DNA from: Vibrio ichthyoenteri ATCC 700023
Lineage (GTDB): Bacteria > Pseudomonadota > Gammaproteobacteria > Enterobacterales > Vibrionaceae
Length of the DNA: 64,000 nucleotides
Assembly (NCBI RefSeq): GCF_000222605.1
Contig: NZ_AFWF01000092.1
Location: forward strand, 38,379 to 102,378
Reading direction: 5' to 3'
Every line of letters begins with the position of its first letter. Position 1 is the first letter of the stretch. Positions 39,664-50,471 of the stretch are shown one piece after another. The notes below the pieces were generated by a model. That model was not told where the DNA came from, did not search any database, and worked only from the letters and a program-made list of their open reading frames with translations. The position numbers and the translations under genes are program-made.

Positions 39664-40874
39664 TGCTCGATATCGCCGCTATTCGCGCTCAATTTCCTGC
39701 ATTAAGTCAGACCGTTAATCAACAACCGCTCGTCTATCTAGACAGCGCAGCGACAACGCAAAAACCACAAGTGGTGATCGATGCCATCAGCCGCTATTAC
39801 AGTAGCCAAAATGCCAACGTTCATCGTGGTAGTCACAGCTTGACGGCCCAAGCCACCAGCCAATTTGAAGCGGCTCGCCGCTGCGTCGCAAATTTTATTC
39901 ATGCGGCGAGCGAAAAAGAGGTGATTTGGACTCGTGGAGCGACTGAAGCACTCAACCTTATTGCACAAACCTACGCGCGTAATACCCTACAGGTAGGCGA
40001 TGAAATTCTTGTTGGCGAAATGGAACATCATGCCAATATCGTACCTTGGCAAATCGTCGCTGAACAAACCGGCGCGACGGTAGTCAAGATATCAATGAAT
40101 GAGCATTGCCAACTCGACCTTGATCGGTTTCAACAAGCACTAAACGATAAAACCAAAATTGTCGCGATAGCTCATACCACCAATGTAACAGGCACTCGTC
40201 AACCGATTGAAGCGATGATCGATCTTGCTCATCAGCAAGGTGCTATTGTGGTTCTCGATGCCGCTCAAGGCATTGTTCACGAAGCTCTCAATGTGCAATC
40301 GTTAAACGCCGACTTTATGGTGTTTTCTGGTCATAAAATATTTGCTCCTGCTGGGATTGGCGTTCTTTATGGCAAGCTCGCCCTACTCGAAGCTATGCCA
40401 CCTTGGCACGGTGGCGGCAAGATGGTTGAGAAGGTCTCCTTTGCTGGCACAACCTACAGCCAACTGCCCGGTAAATTCGAAGCCGGCACCCCTAACGTTG
40501 CTGGCGCCCTCGCGCTTGCAACCGCCATTGAGTGGTATTGCCAATTTGCGAGAGAAGATGTTGAAGCGCATATTCATGCCTTGGTGAACCAAGTTTACCA
40601 ACAGCTAAGCCAACATGAGGATGTACAGGTGATTGGCTACCAACCCAATGCGTCGGTGCTCTCTTTTGTGGTCGATGGCGTTCATCATCAAGATATCGCT
40701 ACCTTACTAGACCAACAAGGTATTGCTGTACGTGCGGGCCACCATTGCGCACATCCATTGATGGATGCACTTGGAATTGCAGGTACTGTGCGAATCTCTT
40801 TTGCCATTTACAATGACCAAGATGATGCAGAGCGAGTTATTGCGGCAATAGAGAAAGCCCTCGATATATTGTAA
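39663..40874 (+). CDS. csdA: Cysteine desulfurase, CsdA/SufS type
   Basis: 403 residues, PLP enzyme: PLP Lys in FSGHKIFAPAGIGVLYG near residue 225, active Cys in RAGHHCAHPLMD near 358. Group II desulfurase (short loop). Together with the isc operon nearby this gives the cell two desulfurases; no csdE is visible next to it. Confidence 0.92.
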   Translation: MLDIAAIRAQFPALSQTVNQQPLVYLDSAATTQKPQVVIDAISRYYSSQNANVHRGSHSLTAQATSQFEAARRCVANFIHAASEKEVIWTRGATEALNLIAQTYARNTLQVGDEILVGEMEHHANIVPWQIVAEQTGATVVKISMNEHCQLDLDRFQQALNDKTKIVAIAHTTNVTGTRQPIEAMIDLAHQQGAIVVLDAAQGIVHEALNVQSLNADFMVFSGHKIFAPAGIGVLYGKLALLEAMPPWHGGGKMVEKVSFAGTTYSQLPGKFEAGTPNVAGALALATAIEWYCQFAREDVEAHIHALVNQVYQQLSQHEDVQVIGYQPNASVLSFVVDGVHHQDIATLLDQQGIAVRAGHHCAHPLMDALGIAGTVRISFAIYNDQDDAERVIAAIEKALDIL

Positions 40875-40884
40875 TTCTACCAAC

Positions 40885-40918
40885 AAAAAAAGAGCCTCGA
40901 TTGAGGCTCTTTTCATTT
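40885..40918. terminator. Bidirectional terminator between csdA and ndk
   Basis: Stem AAAGAGCCTC/GAGGCTCTTT with loop GATT and flanking A/T runs. Confidence 0.88.
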
Positions 40919-40937
40919 TAACTCTTGCTGATTGAGA

Positions 40938-41363
40938 TTAGCGTGGGCAAATCTCTGACTCAGGAAAGAAGAACGCAATTTCACGCGCCGCAGATTCAGG
41001 GCTATCAGAGCCGTGTACCGAGTTATGACGCATACTCAATGCGTAATCCGCACGAATGGTGCCACATGCCGCTTCTTCAGGGTTGGTTTTACCCATCAAC
41101 TCACGGTAACGAGTGATCGCCTCTTCACCTTCAAGCACTTGCACCATCACAGGCCCCGACGTCATGAATGCTTTGAGGTCATTGAAAAATTCTTTACCTT
41201 CATGCTCTGCATAAAAGCCACTCGCTTGCTCATCATTAAGATGGAGCATTTTTGCCGCGACAACGCTTAAGCCTGCTTTTTCAAAACGATTGTAAATTTC
41301 ACCAATCAAATTACGCTTTACCGCGTCAGGCTTTACTATCGAAAACGTTCTTTCTAGAGCCAT
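40938..41363 (-). CDS. ndk: Nucleoside diphosphate kinase
   Basis: 141 residues; N-terminus [18 protein letters not shown] and active-site His117 in [10 protein letters not shown]. Balances nucleoside triphosphate pools. 68 bases downstream of pepB. Confidence 0.97.
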   Translation of the reverse strand: MALERTFSIVKPDAVKRNLIGEIYNRFEKAGLSVVAAKMLHLNDEQASGFYAEHEGKEFFNDLKAFMTSGPVMVQVLEGEEAITRYRELMGKTNPEEAACGTIRADYALSMRHNSVHGSDSPESAAREIAFFFPESEICPR

Positions 41364-41431
41364 ATGATTTCCTTCTACTTCTCTTTTAATTTCATTGTGC
41401 AGTCTAAACGCTGCTCATATTGATAATTTGT

Positions 41432-42718
41432 TTATTGAACCAAAATGCGAGCCAATGAGCGCACACCTACACCTGTAGCACCCGCGCCCCACTTGTCTGA
41501 CGGAGCTTTACGGTAAGTCGCCGCACAATCAAAATGCAACCAACCTTTTTTATAATCTTCAACAAAATAAGAAAGGAATGCAGCTGCCGTACTCGCACCT
41601 GGTGAGTAATCACCGCTACAGATATTCGACAAATCAGCAAAGTTTGATGGCAGCATTGAGCGATGGAACTCTGCAACAGGCAGTGGCCACAAGCCTTCTT
41701 TCTCTTCGCGCGCGCAAGTCAGAGCCTGATGAGACAACGCTTCATCAAAACTCATTAGTGCATGATAATCGTTACCTAGCGCATTTTTCGCCGCGCCAGT
41801 TAAAGTCGCACAATCGATGATCATCTCGGGTTTTTGCTCACTGGCATAAATCAAACCATCAGCCAACACTAAACGCCCTTCAGCATCAGTATTCATGATT
41901 TCAACTGTTTTGCCATTTTTATAGGTAATGATATCGCCCAGCTTGAGCGCTCGACCTGAGATCATATTCTCCGCACAACATAAAATCAGTTTTACGCGCT
42001 TATTGAGGCCGCGCATAATCGCCAAGCCTAGACCACCAGTGATCGTACCGGCACCACCCATATCTGATTTCATTGCCGTCATAAAGTTTGAAGGTTTTAA
42101 GCTGTAACCCCCCGAATCAAAAGTAATTCCTTTCCCTACTAAACACGCATACACAGGCGCATTCTCATCACCAGTTGGGTTGAAATCCAATTGCAGCATC
42201 GCGGATGTGCGCTCTGAACCACGGCCTACGGCGTAAATACCTTCCCAGCCTTCAGTGAGCAGATCTTTATCTTTCACAATGCGAACCGTCACCGTACCTT
42301 CAGGCGCAACGGATTTAATAAACTCAGCCGCCATTGTCGCCAGTTGGCGCGGCGCCACTTCTTCAGCTGATTTATTGATGATATCGCAAGTGAATGTCGT
42401 CGCTTGAATGCGAGCTTCAAGCTCAAACTGCTGAGCGGCTTCTAGTGGCTGCCAAGTCACATTGGTGTTTTTCTTTGGTTCACGGAATCCTTGGTAAAAC
42501 GCCCAAATAGCTTCGACATCCCAACCTTGACCTTCGAGCGCAGTATCAGTGATACCTTGTGAGACGATTTTGCGCGCCGCTCTTTGAATAGCATCAAGAT
42601 CGTAGCCATCAGCAAGGTGCACTGTCGCCCCTTGTTCAGTAAAAGAAACGAGAGCTTTGTTACCCCAACTTGCCGCAGCTTCAGCTTGGCTTAAATATAC
42701 CGACATCTGTGTAGACAT
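41432..42718 (-). CDS. pepB: Peptidase B (leucyl-aminopeptidase family M17)
   Basis: 428 residues; two-metal site in [17 protein letters not shown] and [17 protein letters not shown]. Shorter N-terminal domain than PepA, typical of PepB. Between ndk and iscX, the order found in enterics. Confidence 0.94.
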   Translation of the reverse strand: MSTQMSVYLSQAEAAASWGNKALVSFTEQGATVHLADGYDLDAIQRAARKIVSQGITDTALEGQGWDVEAIWAFYQGFREPKKNTNVTWQPLEAAQQFELEARIQATTFTCDIINKSAEEVAPRQLATMAAEFIKSVAPEGTVTVRIVKDKDLLTEGWEGIYAVGRGSERTSAMLQLDFNPTGDENAPVYACLVGKGITFDSGGYSLKPSNFMTAMKSDMGGAGTITGGLGLAIMRGLNKRVKLILCCAENMISGRALKLGDIITYKNGKTVEIMNTDAEGRLVLADGLIYASEQKPEMIIDCATLTGAAKNALGNDYHALMSFDEALSHQALTCAREEKEGLWPLPVAEFHRSMLPSNFADLSNICSGDYSPGASTAAAFLSYFVEDYKKGWLHFDCAATYRKAPSDKWGAGATGVGVRSLARILVQ

Positions 42719-42852
42719 GGTTTCTCCTTGTCTTAATTATGGCGTTGACTACGCCTTTTTCTCTATACCGAAATCCCCTGATTAAGTATTAAGGCGGACT
42801 TTGGTATTGAGATTCGATGTTAGCATTATGTCACGCAAAAATGTCAATTGGA

Positions 42853-42884
42853 TAAAAAAACGGGCCATAGGGCCCGTTTTTTTA
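42853..42884 (-). terminator. Terminator of the isc operon after iscX
   Basis: Stem CGGGCC/GGCCCG with loop ATAG; A run before and seven T after. Confidence 0.88.
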
Positions 42885-42914
42885 ATAGTTTTTGACGATA
42901 TATAACATCGCGCT

Positions 42915-43109
42915 TTAATCCGCTTCATCCATCCAACACAGAATCACTGCTTCTAGAATTTTTTCATTTGAGTGGTTCGGTTCATCTTCAAAATCGTCCA
43001 ACTCTAAAATCCATTGATGCAAATCGGTAAAACGTACTGTTTTTGGATCGGTGTCGGGGAATTTATCACAAAGCTCAATCGCGATATCGCGTGAATCGGT
43101 CCATTTCAT
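42915..43109 (-). CDS. iscX: Fe-S assembly protein IscX
   Basis: 64 residues, acidic, normal length; [18 protein letters not shown] at the N-terminus and [20 protein letters not shown] in the middle. Binds IscS and iron and modulates cluster assembly. Last gene of the isc operon. Confidence 0.95.
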   Translation of the reverse strand: MKWTDSRDIAIELCDKFPDTDPKTVRFTDLHQWILELDDFEDEPNHSNEKILEAVILCWMDEAD

Positions 43110-43154
43110 TCGTCATCTTCCTTAAAATTGAGTATTGATATTGTTCAAGATAGC

Positions 43155-43207
43155 TGAATTTATCGTAAAGCCACTAAATGAATAGTGATAAATAAACGAT
43201 AAATTCA
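43155..43207 (-). repeat. Nested inverted repeats between fdx and iscX
   Basis: TGAATTTATCGT and ACGATAAATTCA form a perfect 12-bp stem; inside it CACTA-AATGAA-TAGTG forms a second 5-bp stem. No T run. May be an RNA processing or stability element inside the isc transcript. Confidence 0.55.
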
Positions 43208-43221
43208 ACTCAAAGAGCAGA

Positions 43222-43560
43222 TTAATGATCTTCTGATGCGTGATTCAGAGTGTAACGTGGAATTTCTACCACAAGATCTTCTTTTGCAACACGAGCTTGA
43301 CAACCAAGACGAGATTCCGGCTCTAAGCCCCACGCTTTATCAAGCATGTCATCTTCTAGTTCATCACTTTCTTCTAATGAATCAAAACCTTCACGAACAA
43401 TAACGTGGCAAGTTGTGCATGCACACGACTTCTCACAAGCGTGTTCAATTCCAATACCATTCTTTAGTGCCACATCCAATACTGTTTCGCCCGCTTGAGC
43501 TTCTAAAACAGCACCTTCAGGACATAAGTCTTCATGAGGTAATACGATAATTTTAGGCAT
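43222..43560 (-). CDS. fdx: Isc [2Fe-2S] ferredoxin
   Basis: 112 residues; cluster ligands Cys42, Cys48, Cys51 and Cys87 visible (CEKSCACTTC and LGCQAR). Supplies electrons during cluster assembly. 11 bases after hscA. Confidence 0.97.
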   Translation of the reverse strand: MPKIIVLPHEDLCPEGAVLEAQAGETVLDVALKNGIGIEHACEKSCACTTCHVIVREGFDSLEESDELEDDMLDKAWGLEPESRLGCQARVAKEDLVVEIPRYTLNHASEDH

Positions 43561-43571
43561 AACTTCTACTC

Positions 43572-45425
43572 TTAAATATCATCGACAGACTGACCTGATA
43601 ACGCAGCTCGAATCGATTTATCCATACGACGAGACGCAAACTCTTGGCTTGCTTTATCCGTCGCCTTAATTCCTAACTCAATCGCATCGGCATCATCGCC
43701 GTTGCGCAGTTCAATAAGGGTCTCAATTACTTTCAGTAACGCTTGCTCTTCATTGCCGGTAAGTAATTCTTCGCCATCAGCTTGCATCGCTGCGATCAAA
43801 CCTTCAATCACACGATCGGCCTCAACACGTTGCTCAGCCAAAGCGCGAGCTTGCATGTCTTCTTTAGCAAAAGTCATCGAATCACGTAGCATATCCGCGA
43901 CTTCATTATCACTTAACCCGTAAGAAGGCTTCACTTGAATTTCAGATTGAATACCGGTGCTCTTTTCCATTGCCGTTACCGACAATAGGCCATCAGCATC
44001 AACTTGATAAGTAACACGAATATGCGCTGCACCCGCCGCCATTGGCGGAATACCTTTCAATGAGAAACGAGCCAGTGAGCGACAATCGTCTACCATTTCG
44101 CGTTCACCCTGCACGGTGTGAACCGTCATCGCAGTTTGACCATCTTTGAAGGTGGTAAATTCTTGTGCACGCGCAACCGGAATGGTGGTGTTACGTGGAA
44201 TGATTTTCTCCACTAGACCGCCCATGGTTTCGATACCTAGAGAAAGCGGGATAACATCCAATAGCAACATTTCTGAGTCAGGCTTGTTACCAACTAGGAT
44301 ATCCGCTTGAATACCTGCGCCAATCGCAACCACTTCATCTGGGTTGATGCTGGTCAATGGGGTTCGGTCAAAGAACTCACCAACCATTTCACGTACCAGC
44401 AATGTGCGAGTAGAGCCACCAACCATAACCACTTGGTTGACTTCTTCTAACTCAACTTCAGCATCTTTCAACGCACGACGGCATGACATCAGGGTCTTTT
44501 TCACCAATGGGCGAATAAGATCTTCAAACTCTTCACGTGTTACCGAGCCTTGCCAATCAAGAACGTTTACGTCCGCGCTATCTTGTGTGGAGAAAGATTG
44601 TTTCACTTTCTGGGCAACATTAAGCAAGGTACGATTCTGCTCAGCAGACAATACACTCTCGATACCCATCTTCTTCAATAAGTGTTCCGCTAATAGATGA
44701 TCAAAATCATCACCACCGAGCGCCGAATCACCGCCCGTCGCTAACACTTCAAATACGCCTTTAGACAGACGAAGAATTGAAATATCGAAAGTACCACCAC
44801 CAAGGTCGTATACCGCGATCACGCCCTCTTGACCCGAATCTAAGCCATAGGCAATCGCAGCCGCTGTCGGTTCATTGAGTAAACGCAGAACATGCAGGCC
44901 AGCTAATTTAGCGGCGTCTTTAGTACCCGCTCGCTGAGCATCATCAAAATAAGCTGGCACGGTAATAACAACACCCGCTAACTCACCACCTAATGTCGTT
45001 TCAGCACGCACTTTGAGTGCATTTAGAATATCGGCTGAAATTTCAATTGGGTTCTTGTTGCCCGCAGCCGTTTGGAGGATCGGTAACCCATTGTCACTCG
45101 CAACAAGCTGATAAGGCAACGCTGGGTAGAGCTGATTGATGTCGGCCAGTGAACGACCGATAAGACGCTTCACTGAGATGATGGTATTGGCCGCATCCTG
45201 TTCAGAATGAGCAAATGCCTCATGACCAACGACAACCTCGTCACTAGAGTAGTGAACAACAGAAGGCAGAATACGACGGCCTTGCTCGTCTTCTAAAGTC
45301 GCCGCGTCGCCGCTACGAACAGTCGAAACCAATGAATTGGTGGTGCCAAGATCAATGCCGGCCGCCAATTTATGTTCATGGGGTGCCGAGCTCTGACCCG
45401 GTTCTGCAATTTGAAGTAACGCCAT
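43572..45425 (-). CDS. hscA: Fe-S cluster chaperone HscA (Hsp70 family)
   Basis: 617 residues; ATPase domain with [11 protein letters not shown] and [13 protein letters not shown], then substrate domain with ESTGIQSEI-type strands. Releases clusters from IscU with HscB. Normal length and neighbours. Confidence 0.97.
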   Translation of the reverse strand: MALLQIAEPGQSSAPHEHKLAAGIDLGTTNSLVSTVRSGDAATLEDEQGRRILPSVVHYSSDEVVVGHEAFAHSEQDAANTIISVKRLIGRSLADINQLYPALPYQLVASDNGLPILQTAAGNKNPIEISADILNALKVRAETTLGGELAGVVITVPAYFDDAQRAGTKDAAKLAGLHVLRLLNEPTAAAIAYGLDSGQEGVIAVYDLGGGTFDISILRLSKGVFEVLATGGDSALGGDDFDHLLAEHLLKKMGIESVLSAEQNRTLLNVAQKVKQSFSTQDSADVNVLDWQGSVTREEFEDLIRPLVKKTLMSCRRALKDAEVELEEVNQVVMVGGSTRTLLVREMVGEFFDRTPLTSINPDEVVAIGAGIQADILVGNKPDSEMLLLDVIPLSLGIETMGGLVEKIIPRNTTIPVARAQEFTTFKDGQTAMTVHTVQGEREMVDDCRSLARFSLKGIPPMAAGAAHIRVTYQVDADGLLSVTAMEKSTGIQSEIQVKPSYGLSDNEVADMLRDSMTFAKEDMQARALAEQRVEADRVIEGLIAAMQADGEELLTGNEEQALLKVIETLIELRNGDDADAIELGIKATDKASQEFASRRMDKSIRAALSGQSVDDI

Positions 45426-45445
45426 TGTTAGTCCTTGCTCTGAAA

Positions 45446-45961
45446 TTAACCGAGTAGCTTATCTTCCACTAACTCGATTTCATGTTTTAATTTGGCAATA
45501 AATTTAAGCTTGCGTACGCGATCAGCAGCGAGAGTCCATTGAGCGTTATTAATTTCTTGTTCTATCTCGAGCAACTGCTGTTTATACGTTTTTGTTACTT
45601 TCTCATCAAACGCAAACAGCTCCCCTTCAGGATCGGAACTGCTTGGGATCTCTTCCAGTTCTTCGCGTAATTCCATCTGTTCCATAAGAAACATCGGATC
45701 TTGCAGCGTCTGCTGTTCTCCGTGCAATTCGATACCATTAAGGGCAATCAAATATTCGGCACGAGAAATGGGCTTTTTAAGTACTTGGTAAGCATCGTTG
45801 ATTTGCGCAGCTTTCTGCACCGCCATTAAGCGATCACGCTCAGAAGCTGTAGCAAAATTATCAGGATGAAAACGTTTTTGCAGTTCTCGGAACTGAGAAG
45901 AAAGAAGGCTACCATCCAGAGTGAACTGAGTTGGTAGCCCAAATAATTCGAAGTGATTCAT
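45446..45961 (-). CDS. hscB: Co-chaperone HscB
   Basis: 171 residues; J domain with the HPD motif in [11 protein letters not shown] (about residue 32) and a C-terminal three-helix IscU-binding domain. Delivers IscU to HscA. Confidence 0.96.
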   Translation of the reverse strand: MNHFELFGLPTQFTLDGSLLSSQFRELQKRFHPDNFATASERDRLMAVQKAAQINDAYQVLKKPISRAEYLIALNGIELHGEQQTLQDPMFLMEQMELREELEEIPSSSDPEGELFAFDEKVTKTYKQQLLEIEQEINNAQWTLAADRVRKLKFIAKLKHEIELVEDKLLG

Positions 45962-46014
45962 TTAAATCTAGCCCTTGGCAATCTCTCCTACCTTTACAAG
46001 TAGGAGATCAATCA

Positions 46015-46338
46015 TTAAACGTTGAAGCTTTCACCACAGCCACATTCACTTTTCGCATTCGGGTTATTGAACTCAAAACCTTCGTTCAATCCCTGCTTTA
46101 CGTAGTCAAGCTCTGTGCCATCAAGATAAGCGAGGCTTTTAGGATCAATGATTACCTTCACGCCTTTGTGTTCAAAGACTTCATCTTCTTCATTTAACTC
46201 GTCGACAAACTCAAGTACATAAGCCATACCCGAACAACCTGTCGTTTTTACACCGAGACGCAAACCCACGCCCTTCCCACGATTTTCTAGGAAAGCACCT
46301 ACGCGGCTAGCTGCTGCATCTGTTAATGTAATGGCCAT
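46015..46338 (-). CDS. iscA: Iron-sulphur carrier IscA
   Basis: 107 residues; conserved Cys in TTGCSGMAY (about 35) and CGCGESF near the C-terminus. A-type carrier. 53 bases separate it from hscB. Confidence 0.97.
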   Translation of the reverse strand: MAITLTDAAASRVGAFLENRGKGVGLRLGVKTTGCSGMAYVLEFVDELNEEDEVFEHKGVKVIIDPKSLAYLDGTELDYVKQGLNEGFEFNNPNAKSECGCGESFNV

Positions 46339-46405
46339 ACTGCACCTTGATTGTTTCTATTACCAATAAAATGGGAGACGAACTCCCATCATGACAAAGT
46401 CGAGT

Positions 46406-46786
46406 TTACTGATGTTTCTTCTTATAGTCAGCAACTGCTGCTTTAATTGCATCTTCCGCTAGGATTGAGCAGTGAACTTTCACTGGTGGAAGTTCAAGCT
46501 CTTCGGCAATTTCTGAGTTCTTAATTGCTGCTGCTTCGTCGATTGACTTACCTTTAACCCATTCAGTTACCAATGAGCTTGAAGCAATCGCACTACCACA
46601 ACCATAAGTTTTAAACTTCGCATCTTCGATAATACCTTCCGGTGTTACTTTAATTTGAAGCTTCATAACATCACCACATGCAGGAGCACCAACCATGCCG
46701 CTACCTACTGCTGGATCTTCTTTATCAAAAGAACCAACGTTACGTGGGTTCTCATAATGATCAATTACTTTTTCGCTGTACGCCAT
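46406..46786 (-). CDS. iscU: Scaffold protein IscU
   Basis: 126 residues; cluster site Cys37, Asp39, Cys63, His105 and Cys106 all present; LPPVK, the HscA-binding peptide, precedes His105. Normal length. Confidence 0.98.
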   Translation of the reverse strand: MAYSEKVIDHYENPRNVGSFDKEDPAVGSGMVGAPACGDVMKLQIKVTPEGIIEDAKFKTYGCGSAIASSSLVTEWVKGKSIDEAAAIKNSEIAEELELPPVKVHCSILAEDAIKAAVADYKKKHQ

Positions 46787-46836
46787 AATATCTACCTCGA
46801 ATCCTCTACATCTACATCAATTGGGACGCAAACTGA

Positions 46837-48051
46837 TTAGTGGTGTGCCCACTCAACCGTGTTTAAGTCGATCCCTTCCTTGTACATATCCCATAGAGGA
46901 GACATGTCGCGTAGCTTATTTACTGCTACACGGATTTGTTCAATTGCATAGTCCACTTCTTCTTCTGTCGTGAAACGACCGAATGAAAAACGAACTGAGC
47001 TGTGTGCCAACTCATCATTCAGGCCAAGAGCACGAAGAACATATGATGGCTCTAGGCTTGCTGATGTACACGCACTGCCTGATGAAACAGCAAGATCTTT
47101 CAACGACATCAGTAATGATTCACCTTCAACAAAAGCAAAGCTGATGTTTAGGTTGTGGGGTACGCGCTGATCAAAATCACCATTTACCGTTACCGCTTCT
47201 AGATCTTTCACACCATTAAATAAACGGTCACGAAGAGCTAAAGCATGATCGTAATCTTTTTGTAGATCTTCTTTCGCAATGCGGAAAGCTTCACCCATGC
47301 CAACAATTTGGTGGGTCGCTAGCGTGCCCGAACGGAAACCACGTTCATGACCGCCACCGTGCATTTGCGCTTCTAGACGAATACGTGGTTTACGACGAAC
47401 ATACAATGCGCCAATGCCTTTAGGGCCATACGCTTTATGCGCAGACAATGAGATTAGGTCTACTTTCATCTCTTGTACATCAATCGTAACTTTACCAGCA
47501 GATTGTGCAGCATCAACGTGGAAGATGATCTTACGTTCGCGACATAGTTCACCAATCGCTGCGATATCTTGGATAACACCGATTTCGTTGTTCACGTGCA
47601 TGATAGAAACCAAAACCGTATCTTCACGCATCGCTGCTTGCAGCTTATCTAGGTCTACTAGGCCATTTGCTTCAGGCGCTAAGTAAGTCACTTCAAAACC
47701 TTCACGTTCTAGTTGACGACAAGGATCGAGTACCGCTTTATGTTCTGTTTTGCAGGTAATTACGTGTTTACCTTTCTTCGCATAGAAATGCGCAGCGCCT
47801 TTGATGGCTAAGTTATCAGACTCAGTCGCGCCAGAAGTAAATACGATTTCACGAGGGTCTGCGTTTAGCAGCTCAGCGATTTGTTCGCGAGCATTGTCGA
47901 CTGCCTCTTCGGCTTGCCAACCGTAACGGTGTGATCGTGACGCAGGGTTACCAAACGTACCATCCATCGTCAGGCACTGAACCATCTTTTCAGCAACTCG
48001 CGGATCAACAGGGCAAGTAGCAGAATAATCAAGATAAATCGGCAGTTTCAT
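46837..48051 (-). CDS. iscS: Cysteine desulfurase IscS
   Basis: 404 residues; PLP Lys in [14 protein letters not shown] (about 206) and mobile-loop active Cys in [13 protein letters not shown] (about 328). Main sulphur donor for clusters and tRNA thiolation. Confidence 0.98.
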   Translation of the reverse strand: MKLPIYLDYSATCPVDPRVAEKMVQCLTMDGTFGNPASRSHRYGWQAEEAVDNAREQIAELLNADPREIVFTSGATESDNLAIKGAAHFYAKKGKHVITCKTEHKAVLDPCRQLEREGFEVTYLAPEANGLVDLDKLQAAMREDTVLVSIMHVNNEIGVIQDIAAIGELCRERKIIFHVDAAQSAGKVTIDVQEMKVDLISLSAHKAYGPKGIGALYVRRKPRIRLEAQMHGGGHERGFRSGTLATHQIVGMGEAFRIAKEDLQKDYDHALALRDRLFNGVKDLEAVTVNGDFDQRVPHNLNISFAFVEGESLLMSLKDLAVSSGSACTSASLEPSYVLRALGLNDELAHSSVRFSFGRFTTEEEVDYAIEQIRVAVNKLRDMSPLWDMYKEGIDLNTVEWAHH

Positions 48052-48081
48052 TCTTTACTCCAATGTAAACTTACTGACCGC

Positions 48082-48588
48082 TTAAGAGCGGACATTTATT
48101 CCCATAGCCGCACTCAAAGAGTCGCGATTGGTTAAGCTATGGTTTACCGCAAGATCTAGGTCTTGTCGGTCGGAAATTTCGAGGACTTCGTTGTCTTTCA
48201 TCAACTCACCTAGGGTGATGTTGTTCAGAAAGTCACTAATACGCGAACTGAGGTCTCGCCACAATGTGTGAGTGAGGCAGCGTGTACCACCTTGGCAATC
48301 ACCTTTACCGTTGCATTTAGTTGCGTCAACAGACTCATCTACTGCCGCGATTACCGTACCAATAGCGATATTTTGCGCATCATCACCAAGGCGATAACCA
48401 CCACCAGGTCCACGAACACTCGCAACTAAACCTGCTTTACGTAATTTAGAAAACAGTTGCTCTAAGTACGACAGAGAAATGCCTTGTCGCTCAGAAATAT
48501 CGGCAAGCGGTACAGGGTTTTGCTGAGAGTGTAGCGCCACATCTAGCATAGCCGTAACTGCGTATCTTCCTTTAGATGTAAGTCTCAT
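48082..48588 (-). CDS. iscR: Iron-sulphur cluster regulator IscR
   Basis: 168 residues from ATG 48588 (six residues shorter than the longest frame). Rrf2-type winged helix; [2Fe-2S] ligands Cys92, Cys98, Cys104 and His107 present in the expected spacing. Heads the operon and has two IscR boxes just upstream, so holo-IscR feedback repression is expected. Confidence 0.97.
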   Translation of the reverse strand: MRLTSKGRYAVTAMLDVALHSQQNPVPLADISERQGISLSYLEQLFSKLRKAGLVASVRGPGGGYRLGDDAQNIAIGTVIAAVDESVDATKCNGKGDCQGGTRCLTHTLWRDLSSRISDFLNNITLGELMKDNEVLEISDRQDLDLAVNHSLTNRDSLSAAMGINVRS

Positions 48589-48630
48589 ATAACACCATAT
48601 CCACATTGTTCATGTGGTAACAATTTTTTC

Positions 48631-48680
48631 ATACCTGACTAAAATGGTCAAGTATTTATTTGACCATTTTAGTCAGGTAT
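48631..48680. promoter_or_regulatory. Two abutting type-1 IscR boxes
   Basis: Two 25-bp sites in opposite orientation (48631-48655 and 48656-48680) sharing ATACCTGACTAAAATGGTCA; each closely matches the type-1 IscR consensus ATASYYGACTRWWWYAGTCRRSTAT. A 20-bp perfect inverted repeat results. The minus-strand -35 box TTGACC lies inside. Confidence 0.85.
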
Positions 48681-48706
48681 TACTGGAAGATAGGCAATGC
48701 GTAATA

Positions 48707-49432
48707 TTAGCGTTGAATCGATTTTTCAACCGCCGTTAATATCCCACGCAAGATATTAATCTCTTGCTGTTCTGGACGTGCACGACTAAACAAACGACGC
48801 AGTTTATTCACGACTTTGTTCGGTTGGTCTTCAGAGATAAATTGGGTATCAACCATCACTTTTTCAAGGTGCTGATAAAGCATTTCTAGTTCTTTGTGAC
48901 GAGGATATTCTGGAATCTCAGCTTCCGGGTAACCACGTTGCTCTTGATCAAGGTGGGCAACACGAATTTCATAACTGATCGTTTGTACCGCCATCGCAAG
49001 ATTCAGTGAACTGTATTCAGGGTTAGCAGGAATACAAACATGGTAATGACATGTCTGTAATTCATCGTTGGTTAAACCAGTACGTTCACGACCAAAAACA
49101 ATCGCTACATTCGCAGAACGACCTTCCTCTACACATTTTTCACCACACTCTCGTGGCTCAAGCATTGGCCAATCTAACGTGCGTGAACGAGCGCTTGAGC
49201 CAACCACTAATGAGCAGTCAGAAACCGCCTCTTCTAAGGTTGGATAAATTTGCGCATTTAGGGCTATGTCACTCGCGCCAGCGGCCAGTGCAACAGCTTG
49301 GTCGTCGACCTCGCATTGAGGGTCAACCAAGACCATATTCGTTAACCCCATCACCTTCATTGCTCGCGCTGCTGAGCCAATGTTTCCGGAATGAGAAGTG
49401 CCAACTAAGACCACTTTGACGTTGTTGAGCAT
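48707..49432 (-). CDS. trmJ: tRNA Cm32/Um32 methyltransferase TrmJ
   Basis: 241 residues, SPOUT superfamily. [20 protein letters not shown] at the N-terminus and the knot motif [13 protein letters not shown] followed by [17 protein letters not shown]. Methylates position 32 of tRNAs. Upstream of iscR as in E. coli. Confidence 0.95.
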   Translation of the reverse strand: MLNNVKVVLVGTSHSGNIGSAARAMKVMGLTNMVLVDPQCEVDDQAVALAAGASDIALNAQIYPTLEEAVSDCSLVVGSSARSRTLDWPMLEPRECGEKCVEEGRSANVAIVFGRERTGLTNDELQTCHYHVCIPANPEYSSLNLAMAVQTISYEIRVAHLDQEQRGYPEAEIPEYPRHKELEMLYQHLEKVMVDTQFISEDQPNKVVNKLRRLFSRARPEQQEINILRGILTAVEKSIQR

Positions 49433-49609
49433 GACTGATTACCTATCGCGTTATAAAGCTGCGAGATATTATCACACTGGAAAGAAAAATGGTCGTAGGG
49501 ATTCAACCCGTCGATTTGATAGTACGAAATTTAACCACTTCCCTTTCCGATTTATTCTGTTATACTTCCGGACGTTTTTCTGTTCTTTAACATCCGTTGG
49601 GAAATTAGT

Positions 49610-50413
49610 ATGCATCCAATGCTTAATATCGCTATTCGTGCTGCACGAAAAGCTGGCAACCATATTGCCAAATCACTTGAAAATGCTGAGAAGATTGAAT
49701 CGACTCTAAAAGGCACGAACGACTTTGTTACTAACGTAGACAAAGAAGCAGAAGCACTGATCATCGATACAATCAAAGCGTCTTACCCAGACCACTGTAT
49801 CGTTGCTGAAGAAAATGGCCTAATTGAAGGTCGCGATAAAGAAGTACAATGGATCATCGACCCACTGGATGGCACGTCTAACTTCGTTAAAGGTCTACCA
49901 CACTTCTCTGTATCTATCGCAGTTCGCCTAAAAGGCCGTACTGAGGTAGCTTGTGTGTACGATCCAATGCTTAACGAACTATTTACCGCTCAACGTGGTT
50001 CTGGCGCTCAGCTGAACAACGCACGTATCCGCGTTAAACAAGTAAAAGATCTACAAGGTACTATCCTGGCAACAGGTTTCCCATTCAAACAGAAGCAGCA
50101 TTCTGAATCTTACTTCAAGATCATGTCTGCTCTATTTGTTGACTGTGCAGATTTCCGTCGTACAGGCTCTGCTGCTCTAGATCTTTGTTACCTAGCGGCA
50201 AACCGTGTTGATGGTTACTTCGAACTAGGTCTAAAACCTTGGGATATGGCAGCAGGTGAGCTTATCGCTCGTGAAGCTGGCGCAATCGTAACTGACTTTG
50301 CTGGCGGTACTGACTACATGACTTCTGGCAACATCGTTGCTTCAAGTGCTCGTGGCGTTAAAGGTATTCTTAAGCACATCCGTGAAAACGGTAATGCGGC
50401 AATGCTTAAATAA
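49610..50413 (+). CDS. suhB: Inositol-1-monophosphatase SuhB
   Basis: 267 residues; metal-site motifs EENG, DPLDGTSNFVKGLP and KPWDMAAGELIAREAG. SuhB also takes part in rRNA antitermination complexes with NusB. Divergent from trmJ, the conserved arrangement. Confidence 0.96.
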   Translation: MHPMLNIAIRAARKAGNHIAKSLENAEKIESTLKGTNDFVTNVDKEAEALIIDTIKASYPDHCIVAEENGLIEGRDKEVQWIIDPLDGTSNFVKGLPHFSVSIAVRLKGRTEVACVYDPMLNELFTAQRGSGAQLNNARIRVKQVKDLQGTILATGFPFKQKQHSESYFKIMSALFVDCADFRRTGSAALDLCYLAANRVDGYFELGLKPWDMAAGELIAREAGAIVTDFAGGTDYMTSGNIVASSARGVKGILKHIRENGNAAMLK

Positions 50414-50439
50414 TAGCAGCCTTTATATCTGAATATACA

Positions 50440-50470
50440 AAAAGCCCCGCTCATTGAGCGGGGCTTTTTT
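50440..50470. terminator. Bidirectional terminator after suhB
   Basis: Stem AAGCCCCGCTCA/TGAGCGGGGCTT; A run and T run at the sides. Confidence 0.92.
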
Positions 50471-50471
50471 A

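Noticed and set aside
39663-40874. sufS of a suf operon
   Set aside because: No sufABCDE neighbours; it stands with panE and yajL, which fits csdA.
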